This document shows, in pieces, positions 1 to 5,255 of a stretch of 7,442 bases of DNA. The position numbers and the translations under genes are program-made. The stretch lies in the NCBI GenBank assembly GCA_937891125.1, contig CALAEZ010000301.1, positions 1 through 7,442 of the forward strand, in the 5' to 3' direction. The stretch comes from an uncultured Treponema sp. (lineage in GTDB: Bacteria > Spirochaetota > Spirochaetia > Treponematales > Treponemataceae). The notes below the pieces were generated by a model. The model was not told where the DNA came from, made no database searches, and worked only from the letters and a program-made list of their open reading frames with translations. How positions within the stretch are numbered: the stretch's first letter is position 1; each line of letters starts with the position of its first letter.

Positions 1-426
1 ATTCTTTGTGTTTTTCGTTTTAACTGTGATCTGACCTGTTTTTCCGCTAGAATAGTGTTCGCTTATATACCCTTTATCATTGGGTGTATATAGCCAAAGT
101 GTGTCATTTCCTGCATCTGTATATGTTAAATATCCATTATCATCATATTCGAATTTATATGTATTGGACTCGTTATCACCTGTAAAATCTTCAGTTTCTT
201 TATCCTCTATGAGATTTCCGCTTTCGTCAAATTTCAGTTTATGAATATACCCCTTGTTTTTCTCAAATTTTCCGGCAGGAAAAGCCGCCTCTCCCACATA
301 CTCCTTAGCTTTATGCGGCAGCCGCTCATCTCCTTTATACCAAAACTTCCAATATACCCTCTTTCCGTCTTTAGATGTAATCTTCAAAAGCCGTTCGTGT
401 TTCAAAAAGCCCCGCGTCCTCCGCAT
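1..426 (-). CDS. Partial protein with YD-like repeats, probable gene fragment (3' end outside window)
   Basis: This minus-strand frame is open from the left window edge to at least an in-frame ATG at 426-424, with no stop seen. That ATG lies inside the overlapping restriction-gene fragment in another frame, so it is probably not a true start. The recognisable part begins near 370, after the restriction frame ends. The translation is rich in Lys, Asp, Gly and aromatic residues and contains three similar units: KFDESGNLIEDK, FEYDDNGYLTYTD and YTPNDKGYISEH. These resemble the short beta-strand repeats of YD/RHS-like or MORN-like bacterial surface and lipoproteins, but I cannot name a family and infer no function. 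The DNA is visibly more AT-rich than the cys genes. The best reading is the 3' part of an unrelated gene joined to the restriction fragment by recombination. Confidence 0.45.
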   Translation of the reverse strand, partial: MRRTRGFLKHERLLKITSKDGKRVYWKFWYKGDERLPHKAKEYVGEAAFPAGKFEKNKGYIHKLKFDESGNLIEDKETEDFTGDNESNTYKFEYDDNGYLTYTDAGNDTLWLYTPNDKGYISEHYSSGKTGQITVKTKNTKN

Positions 427-1054
427 ACAGACAGAAAACAATTCGTACACAGAGAATGTTGAGAGAGCGTAAAGACTTTTCGTCCTGATTTTTATACTGC
501 GGAAGCAGCGCCTGATAGAGTTTATCAACAAGCTTGCCTGCTTCAATTGAGATTTCTTCTTCACGGCGGATGTTCTCGTTTTTCTGGTCAACAAGAAACT
601 GCAAACGGTAGAATTCTTTGGGTAAATCTTTCAAGAAAATTTGCTGAGGTTCTTCCTGTGGATTTTCCAAATCATAAATCAAAAACTCTGCGAAATTACA
701 CACGACAATCCAGCGAGGCTTTTCACTTGCTTTCATCTCGCCCACATAACGCTTTGCCTGCTCAAAAGGTGTTAAAACTGCTCCGTCACTCTGCTCATAC
801 GCTTTGTGCAAGTCAATTTTGATTCCTTTCTGCTCAATTAAAACTTTAGTGTCGGCAATATATGCATCGATGTAGCTTGTGTGCGAGAGCTGAACACGCT
901 TTTCAAATTCAATATATTTTGCCGGATTCGTAACTCCAAGCACATTCTGTAACAAATCAATCCAAAATCTCTGCGATTCCTGTTTTTCATCGCCTTTGTT
1001 TTCCCAAAATCCTGCGAATTCATTTGCGGCTGCAATCTGCTCTGTCTGTGTCAT
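371..1054 (-). pseudogene. Truncated MmeI-like type IIL restriction/DNA methyltransferase, N-terminal nuclease part only
   Basis: The 227 codons match the start of the large single-chain MmeI-like enzymes, which combine endonuclease, helical spacer, adenine methyltransferase and target-recognition domain in about 900 residues or more. The opening region with FWENKGDEKQESQRFWIDLL is typical of the family N terminus and supports the ATG at 1054. Residues 62-76 hold a PD-(D/E)xK-type site: Asp63, then Glu74-Gln-Lys76. The helical segment near 199-225 (IVFCLYAEDAGLFETRTAFEDYI) is the family's conserved link between nuclease and methylase. The frame stops with TAA at 373-371 right after this segment, so the SAM-binding and NPPY motifs are absent. 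What follows in another frame is not methylase sequence, so a simple frameshift does not explain the break. Unless the methylase lies elsewhere, this is a remnant. A free nuclease domain without its methylase would be unusual. Confidence 0.75.
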
Positions 1055-1069
1055 ACAGAAAGTATAGCA
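1055..1069 (-). promoter_or_regulatory. Extended -10 promoter, apparently leaderless, for the restriction-gene fragment
   Basis: Read on the minus strand, TGCTATACT lies directly upstream of the ATG at 1054. The -10 hexamer TATACT is at 1066-1061, with an extended -10 TGn at 1069-1067. Six bases separate the hexamer from the ATG, which would put the transcription start at or next to the A of the start codon. No Shine-Dalgarno sequence precedes the ATG, which agrees with a leaderless mRNA. No convincing -35 box is present, which an extended -10 promoter may not need. The rest of the gap up to the end of cysA (1070-1114) shows no clear intrinsic terminator. Confidence 0.4.
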
Positions 1070-1114
1070 GATTGCAATTCATTATTACAGAGACGAATGT
1101 CCTCAGCACGCCCT

Positions 1115-2173
1115 TTAGATAAACACTGAGCCTTCGTCGAGGGCGCGGTTTGCAAGCTGCTGCACCGTGCCGTTTTTGGTGACGAATATGCGTGACAAAA
1201 ACACGTTGACTTTCTCGCCGGTTTCGACGGGCGCTTCATCTAGGCGGCGCGTTGCTGTAACCGTTGAGCCGTTGATGTCTACGCGAAGCTCGATGTGCGT
1301 GCCGCGGAAGCACACGTCGCGCACAACGCCGTCCTGCGCAGAGGTTGCGTATTTTTCTGTCTCCGTTTTTTTGGTGACTTTGACGAATTCGGGGCGCGTA
1401 AAGGCGTGCTCTGCATCGGGTACGTCGTCGAATGTGCTGAACGCGCGGTAATCCTGCAAGTATGCGGTCTGGCCGAAGAACTCTGCGGTAAATGCAGTCT
1501 GCGGCTGGCGGTAAATGGCAAGCGGTGTGCCGGTCTGCTCGACGCGCCCGCGGTTTGTTACGATAACTTCGTCGCTCACTTCGATTGCCTCGTCCTGATC
1601 GTGCGTCACAAAAATGCTCGTGATGCCGAGCTGTACAATCATGTCGCGGAGCCAGGTGCGCAACTCTTTGCGCACTTTTGCGTCGATTGCCGCAAACGGC
1701 TCGTCGAGCAAAAGCAGGTGCGGGTTCGGCGCAATGGCGCGGGCAAAGGCGACGCGCTGGCGCTGTCCGCCGGAAAGCTGGCTCGGATAGCGCTTTTCCA
1801 TGCCTTTTAAGCCGACAAGCGCAATCATCTCGGCGACGCGCTCTTTGATAAACGCTTTGTCGAGCTTCTGCACGCGAAGGCCGAACGCCACGTTTTCTTC
1901 GACGGTCATATAGCGGAAGAGCGCGTAGTTCTGGAACACAAAGCCGATGCCGCGCTTTGAAGCGGGAATGTCGTTCACCACGGTGCCGTCAATCACGACT
2001 TCGCCTGAATCGGGGTGCTCAAGACCTGCAATCATGCGCAGAATCGTCGTTTTTCCGCTTCCGCTCGGACCTAAAAGCGCCACAAGCTTTCCTTTTTTTA
2101 CGCCAAAGCTCACGTTGTCGGATGCTTTAAAAGTTCCGAATGATTTATTGATGTTTTTCAATTCGACGTACAT
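1115..2173 (-). CDS. cysA: Sulfate/thiosulfate ABC transporter ATP-binding protein CysA
   Basis: This is the cytoplasmic ATPase that powers sulfate/thiosulfate import through the CysT-CysW channel. The 352 residues match the usual CysA length. Visible motifs are Walker A GPSGSGKTT (35-43), the Q-loop glutamine at 81 in FVFQNYALF, the ABC signature LSGGQRQRV (133-141), Walker B LLLLDEP (153-159), a D-loop near AAID (161-164) and the switch histidine His191 in VTHDQDE. All ATPase residues are intact. RYPSQLSGGQ and VRKELRTWLR are typical of the sulfate subgroup. Residues from about 240 to the end form the regulatory TOBE-like extension. The ATG at 2173 is preceded by GGGAGG five bases upstream, and only 12 nt separate it from the cysW stop, so it is the last gene of the operon. 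Other ATPases of the CysA/ModC/PotA superfamily look similar; the adjacent cysT, cysW and binding protein settle the substrate class. Confidence 0.95.
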   Translation of the reverse strand: MYVELKNINKSFGTFKASDNVSFGVKKGKLVALLGPSGSGKTTILRMIAGLEHPDSGEVVIDGTVVNDIPASKRGIGFVFQNYALFRYMTVEENVAFGLRVQKLDKAFIKERVAEMIALVGLKGMEKRYPSQLSGGQRQRVAFARAIAPNPHLLLLDEPFAAIDAKVRKELRTWLRDMIVQLGITSIFVTHDQDEAIEVSDEVIVTNRGRVEQTGTPLAIYRQPQTAFTAEFFGQTAYLQDYRAFSTFDDVPDAEHAFTRPEFVKVTKKTETEKYATSAQDGVVRDVCFRGTHIELRVDINGSTVTATRRLDEAPVETGEKVNVFLSRIFVTKNGTVQQLANRALDEGSVFI

Positions 2174-2185
2174 ATCTTCCTCCCG

Positions 2186-3043
2186 TTACCGATTCGCTTC
2201 CAGCTCTTTTTTCCCTAGCCGTTCCAGTACGCTACGCAGCACAAGCACGACGACGGCAAGCATCACCAGAATTGACGAGACGGCGAAGGCGCTCACGTAC
2301 TGGAATTCGTTGAACAGAATCTCTATGTGAAGCGGCAGGGTGTTGGTCTTTCCGCGCAGGTGACCGGAAAGAACGCTGACCGCTCCGAACTCGCCCATCG
2401 CGCGGGCGGTGCAGAGTACTACGCCGTACAAAAATGCCCATTTTATGTGCGGGAAAGTGACGCGGCTGAAAATCGTCCACCACGAAGCGCCCATCAAGGC
2501 GGCGGCTTCCTCTTCATCGCTTCCGGCACTTTCGAGCACCGGCAAAAGCTCGCGGCTTACAAACGGGAACGTGACGAACACGGTCGCAAGCACGATTCCC
2601 GGTACCGCAAACACAATCTGTATGTGATGCGCCTTCAAGAGCGGGAAGAGTGCGCTCTGTCGGCCAAAAATCAGAATGAAAATAAGGCCTGCGATAATCG
2701 GCGAAACCGTAACCGGCACGTCAATCAGCGTGGTAAGCACTTTTTTTCCGTGAAAGCGGAACTTCGTGAGCGCCCAGGCGGCCGCAAGCCCGAACACGGT
2801 ATTGATGGCCAGCGCCCAGACGGTTGCCGTAAGCGTAAGCGAAAGCGCTTTCAGCGCATACGGGTCAGAAATCGCTGCCGAATAAAACTGCCAGCCCTTT
2901 GCGACAGCGTTTACAATCACCGTGACCAGCGGCAGAATCAAAAGCAGGAACAGGAACACGGCGCTCACTGCGATCAAAATCCATTTGACAAGCCCGCTGT
3001 CCTTGCGGATGCTCTGCTGTGGTTGTGCTTTTTCGTGGCTCAT
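2186..3043 (-). CDS. cysW: Sulfate/thiosulfate ABC transporter permease CysW
   Basis: This inner-membrane channel subunit pairs with CysT. The 285 residues show a short hydrophilic N terminus, a strong first membrane helix at about 20-42 and further helices near 65-90, 100-127, 138-160, 200-220 and 250-270, the usual six-helix plan. The cytoplasmic EAA loop that contacts the ATPase is at 177-200 (EEEAAALMGASWWTIF and following), with the conserved Gly185. The CysW hallmark GEFGAVSVLSG is at 217-227, followed by the NTLPLHIEILFNEF segment. The ATG at 3043 has AAGGAGG six bases upstream. That ribosome binding site overlaps the cysT stop codon (TAAGGAGG), so the two permease genes are probably translationally coupled. 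A molybdate permease is unlikely because ModB acts as a homodimer, whereas two different permeases occur here. Confidence 0.94.
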   Translation of the reverse strand: MSHEKAQPQQSIRKDSGLVKWILIAVSAVFLFLLLILPLVTVIVNAVAKGWQFYSAAISDPYALKALSLTLTATVWALAINTVFGLAAAWALTKFRFHGKKVLTTLIDVPVTVSPIIAGLIFILIFGRQSALFPLLKAHHIQIVFAVPGIVLATVFVTFPFVSRELLPVLESAGSDEEEAAALMGASWWTIFSRVTFPHIKWAFLYGVVLCTARAMGEFGAVSVLSGHLRGKTNTLPLHIEILFNEFQYVSAFAVSSILVMLAVVVLVLRSVLERLGKKELEANR

Positions 3044-3054
3044 CGTGCGCCTCC

Positions 3055-3888
3055 TTACTGTCGTCCGCCAAGGATTTTTGCATTGCGTGCCTGCACCAGA
3101 TTCACCAGGAACAGCGTCAAAAACGAGATGACGAGCATCACAAGCGCTATGCTTGTCGCTGCCGGATAGTCGTATTCCTGCAGCTCAGCCATGATGATAA
3201 GCGGCGCAATCTCTGTCGAAAACGGCTTGTTTCCCGCGATGAACACGACGCTTCCGTACTCGCCAAGACAGCGCCCGAACGCAAGCCCAGCTCCGGTAAG
3301 CAGAGCCGGCAAAAGCTCCGGCAAAATCACGCGCCAGAAGATGTAGCGCCGGTTTGCGCCGAACACGCTTGCCGCTTCTTCGTAGGTCGCGTCGAGCTTT
3401 TCAAGCACCGGCTGCACGGCGCGCACGACAAACGGAATGCCGATGAACACCAGCGCGACCGTTATGCCGAGCTTGGTGTACGCAATTTTGATGCCGGCGC
3501 GAGCGGCGATTGAGCCAATCCAGCCGGTATCTGCCAGAAGCGACGTGAGCGAAATACCCGCAACCGCTGTCGGAAGCGCAAACGGCAGCTCGATGATGCC
3601 GTCCATGATGCGCTTACCGGGAAAGCTGTAGCGCACAAGCACCCATGCGATAATCGTGCCCATGACGGCGTTCACGAGCGCCGCCACAAACGACGTACTC
3701 ACGCTGACCCAGAAGCCCGAAAGCACGCGGTCGCGCGTCACCACGCTCCAGAACTCACGCGGGCCGAGGCGCGCAGAGTACACCAGAAGCGAAGCGAGCG
3801 GAATGAGCACCACAAGGCTTAAGATACTGATTGTCACTCCCATAGAAATCCCGAACCCGGGAATCACACGCCGGTTTTTCTTACTCAT
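3055..3888 (-). CDS. cysT: Sulfate/thiosulfate ABC transporter permease CysT (CysU)
   Basis: This is the second membrane channel subunit of the sulfate importer. Starting at the ATG at 3888 gives 277 residues, the usual size. The first membrane helix is at about 14-37, and the later helices bring the total to about six. The EAA loop is at 160-180 (EEAASVFGANRRYIFWRVIL), and the CysT signature GEYGSVVFIAGN is at 199-210, followed by TEIAPLIIMAELQEYDY. The start is chosen over an in-frame TTG at 3918 because AAGAGG lies six bases upstream of the ATG, while the TTG opens inside a perfect hairpin and has no ribosome binding site. The gene follows the binding-protein gene after 96 nt and precedes cysW by 11 nt. 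Confidence 0.94.
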   Translation of the reverse strand: MSKKNRRVIPGFGISMGVTISILSLVVLIPLASLLVYSARLGPREFWSVVTRDRVLSGFWVSVSTSFVAALVNAVMGTIIAWVLVRYSFPGKRIMDGIIELPFALPTAVAGISLTSLLADTGWIGSIAARAGIKIAYTKLGITVALVFIGIPFVVRAVQPVLEKLDATYEEAASVFGANRRYIFWRVILPELLPALLTGAGLAFGRCLGEYGSVVFIAGNKPFSTEIAPLIIMAELQEYDYPAATSIALVMLVISFLTLFLVNLVQARNAKILGGRQ

Positions 3889-3901
3889 ATTGCACCTCTT
3901 C

Positions 3902-3918
3902 TTGGGGCGATGCCCCAA
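3902..3918 (-). promoter_or_regulatory. Perfect GC-rich stem-loop just upstream of the cysT ribosome binding site
   Basis: TTGGGGC and GCCCCAA form a 7-bp perfect stem around a 3-nt loop. In the minus-strand mRNA the stem ends a few bases before the cysT Shine-Dalgarno AAGAGG. No run of U follows, so it is not a classic terminator for the operon. It may protect the sbp message from 3' exonucleases or reduce translation of cysT. Either would give more binding protein than permease, a ratio usual for ABC importers. Confidence 0.6.
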
Positions 3919-3938
3919 CCCCCGTTTGTTTTGTGTAA

Positions 3939-3983
3939 CATTGTAGCTGTTGCAAATTTCTGCAATACACTGCTGCTACGATG
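3939..3983 (-). promoter_or_regulatory. Imperfect stem-loop directly after the binding-protein stop codon
   Basis: CATTGTAGC (3939-3947) and GCTACGATG (3975-3983) are inverted repeats matching at 8 of 9 positions. They enclose a second inverted pair, TTGCA (3950-3954) and TGCAA (3961-3965). The structure starts one base after the sbp stop. Like the hairpin at 3902-3918, it could stabilise the sbp transcript or lower read-through into cysTWA. There is no U tract on the minus-strand RNA. Confidence 0.4.
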
Positions 3984-3984
3984 A

Positions 3985-5031
3985 TTACTTTTTGTCGTAA
4001 ATCTGGTCGAACAGACCGCCGTTGGAGAAATGTTTGGCGTGCGCTGCGTCCCAGCCGCCGAAGTCGTTAATCGTTACAAGGTTGATGTTCAGGTTAAACA
4101 CGTCCTTGAACTCCTCAAGCACTTTTTTGTTTGACGGACGGTAGAAGTTCTTGCCGGCAACGCGCTGTGCTTCGTCCGAATACAGATAGCTTAAGTACTC
4201 GGTAGCCACTTCGCGGGTCTTTCTGCGGTCAACAACTTCATCAACCACGGCAACAGACGGCTGAGCCAGGATGCTCAAAGACGGCGTGACAATCTCGTAG
4301 TCGTCGGGATAGTCAGCAATCGAAAGGAAGGCTTCGTTTTCCCATGCAAGGAGCACGTCGCCCTGCTTGTTCTGCACAAAGCTGTTGGTGGCACCGCGTG
4401 CGCCGCTGTCAAGCACGAGCACGTTTGCGTAAATCTGCTTGATGAATGCTTTTACTTTCGCTTCGTCGCCGCCGAATTTGCGAAGGCCGTATGCCCAGGC
4501 TGCAAGATAGTTCCAGCAAGCGCCGCCGGAAGTCTTCGGGTTCGGCGTAATCACACCGACATCGTCGCGCACAAGATCGTTCCAGTCATAAATCTTCTTG
4601 GGATTTCCCTTGCGCACCAAAAATACAATCGTCGATGTATACGGAGATGAATCGAGCGGGAACTCGCTGACCCAGCCTTTTTCGATAAGGCCGGCATTCT
4701 GCACGGCGTTTACATCGTATTCGAGCGCGAGTGTCACAACGTCGGCTTCAAGACCGTTTGCAACTTCAAGCGCCTGCTTGCCGCTTCCGCCGTGGCTCTG
4801 GGTGATTTCCACTTCCTGTCCGGTCTTTGCCTTCCAATGCTCTGCAAACAGCTTGTTGTAAGCTGCATACAGCTCGCGGGTCGGGTCATAAGACACGTTT
4901 GTAATAGTAACCTTGCCTGATTTTGCACTTGCGCCGTCTTTCTTGCTGCAGGACGGAGCCATCACAATCGTAATGAGCAAGACTGCGGCAAACGAAAAGC
5001 CGAGCAACGTGTTCTGACTAAATTTTTTCAT
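3985..5031 (-). CDS. sbp: Sulfate/thiosulfate-binding lipoprotein of the CysTWA importer
   Basis: This is the extracytoplasmic receptor that captures sulfate or thiosulfate and delivers it to CysT-CysW. The 348 residues begin with a basic start, a hydrophobic stretch (9-25) and a lipobox-like APSC ending at Cys28, then a Ser/Lys-rich linker, so it is probably a lipoprotein anchored to a membrane. Sulfate-binding family blocks follow in order: NVSYDPTRELY (45-55), QSHGGSGKQA (78-87), NPKTSGGACWNYLAAW (164-179), DSGARGATNSF (208-218), GDVLLAWENEA (224-234) and the C-terminal FGGWDAAHAKHFSNGGLFDQIY. In the second sulfate-binding signature the usual final Arg is Cys172. The ATG at 5031 has GGAGG six bases upstream. 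It is the first gene of the minus-strand operon, facing the reductase operon across a shared control region. It could equally be called cysP; sequence alone does not separate sulfate from thiosulfate preference. Confidence 0.93.
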   Translation of the reverse strand: MKKFSQNTLLGFSFAAVLLITIVMAPSCSKKDGASAKSGKVTITNVSYDPTRELYAAYNKLFAEHWKAKTGQEVEITQSHGGSGKQALEVANGLEADVVTLALEYDVNAVQNAGLIEKGWVSEFPLDSSPYTSTIVFLVRKGNPKKIYDWNDLVRDDVGVITPNPKTSGGACWNYLAAWAYGLRKFGGDEAKVKAFIKQIYANVLVLDSGARGATNSFVQNKQGDVLLAWENEAFLSIADYPDDYEIVTPSLSILAQPSVAVVDEVVDRRKTREVATEYLSYLYSDEAQRVAGKNFYRPSNKKVLEEFKDVFNLNINLVTINDFGGWDAAHAKHFSNGGLFDQIYDKK

Positions 5032-5058
5032 AAAAAACCTCCACTCCTTTTTTGTATT

Positions 5059-5077
5059 TTCCTACCTGTTTAGTAGG
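5059..5077 (+). promoter_or_regulatory. Operator-like site A in the leader of the sulfate transport operon
   Basis: The 19-mer TTCCTACCTGTTTAGTAGG contains the inverted repeat CCTAC-N7-GTAGG. It matches site C, on the other side of the region, at 16 of 19 positions in the opposite orientation. It lies downstream of the predicted start of the sbp transcript, where a bound protein would block elongation. The regulator is unknown. The size and dyad resemble sites of Rrf2-family regulators (IscR, CymR), which is inference only. Confidence 0.6.
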
Positions 5078-5098
5078 CTTTTCAAGGATATTGGCGAT

Positions 5099-5127
5099 AC
5101 CATACTAACTTGCTAGGAATTGGTCAA
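5099..5127 (-). promoter_or_regulatory. Sigma70-like promoter of the sbp-cysTWA operon
   Basis: On the minus strand, -35 TTGACC (5127-5122; 5 of 6 consensus) is followed by a 17-bp spacer and -10 TATGGT (5104-5099; 4 of 6). The predicted start is near 5092, giving a leader of about 60 nt. Operator-like site B fills the spacer and overlaps the -10 box. Confidence 0.6.
5101..5119 (-). promoter_or_regulatory. Operator-like site B inside the sbp promoter
   Basis: The minus-strand 19-mer TTCCTAGCAAGTTAGTATG shares 14 of 19 positions with site A, including both outer hexamers TTCCTA and TTAGTA. It occupies the -35/-10 spacer and part of the -10 box of the sbp promoter, the classic position for a repressor. 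Its start is exactly 42 bp from the start of site A. Confidence 0.55.
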
Positions 5128-5150
5128 TATGATTTAAAAAACTTTTTTCA

Positions 5151-5179
5151 TAATTTCCTATTGCATAAATAGGGAATTA
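5151..5179. promoter_or_regulatory. Near-perfect 29-bp palindrome, operator-like site D, at the reductase promoter
   Basis: The arms TAATTTCCTATT (5151-5162) and AATAGGGAATTA (5168-5179) pair at 11 of 12 positions around GCATA. The core 19-mer at 5155-5173 matches site A at 12 of 19 positions, mainly TTCCTA on the left and TAGG on the right. The palindrome covers the -35 box and part of the spacer of the plus-strand promoter, so a bound protein would compete with RNA polymerase. Confidence 0.6.
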
Positions 5180-5189
5180 CAACTATTAT
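5161..5189 (+). promoter_or_regulatory. Sigma70-like promoter of the sulfite reductase operon
   Basis: The -35 TTGCAT (5161-5166; 3 of 6 consensus) is separated by 17 bp from -10 TATTAT (5184-5189; 5 of 6). The predicted start is near 5196, giving a leader of about 60 nt before the ATG at 5256, the same length as the opposite leader. The weak -35 suggests that an activator may help or that the promoter is tightly controlled. The A/T tract at 5132-5148 could act as an UP element for both promoters. Confidence 0.55.
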
Positions 5190-5196
5190 GCTTTTG

Positions 5197-5215
5197 TCTA
5201 CCAAACAGGTGGGAA
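5197..5215 (-). promoter_or_regulatory. Operator-like site C at the reductase transcription start
   Basis: The minus-strand 19-mer TTCCCACCTGTTTGGTAGA differs from site A at only three positions. It begins at the predicted transcription start of the reductase operon and lies 42 bp from site D. It is the mirror partner of site A. Confidence 0.6.
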
Positions 5216-5255
5216 ATAAAGAGGTACATAATTACTTACTGACAGGAGGCTAAAT

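Noticed and set aside
1071..1078. ATTGCAAT palindrome upstream of the restriction gene
   Set aside because: An 8-bp palindrome in AT-rich DNA is expected by chance, and no second copy or promoter overlap supports an operator role.
1295..1810. A 171-codon open frame on the plus strand opposite cysA
   Set aside because: It lies wholly inside cysA, has unusual Cys/Arg-rich composition and no family motif, so it is a shadow frame.
2327..3169. A 280-codon open frame on the plus strand opposite cysW
   Set aside because: It is antisense to a clear permease gene with strong motifs. Its translation is rich in Arg, His and Gln, as expected for a shadow of a hydrophobic gene, and has no recognisable domain.
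3889..3918. TTG at 3918 as the start of cysT, adding ten residues
   Set aside because: The TTG lies in the stem of a hairpin and has no ribosome binding site, and the added residues are not part of the CysT family start. The ATG at 3888 has AAGAGG at good spacing.
3902..3918. GC-rich hairpin as an intrinsic terminator
   Set aside because: On the operon strand it is followed by GAAGAGG and the cysT start, with no U tract, so full termination is not supported.
1115..5031. Molybdate/tungstate importer (ModABC-like)
   Set aside because: There are two different permeases with CysT and CysW signatures, and the binding protein has sulfate-family blocks, which differ from ModA.
5032..5255. SAM riboswitch or cysteine T-box in the leaders
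   Set aside because: Both predicted leaders are only about 60 nt, too short for these RNAs, and no T-box core or terminator/antiterminator pair is visible.
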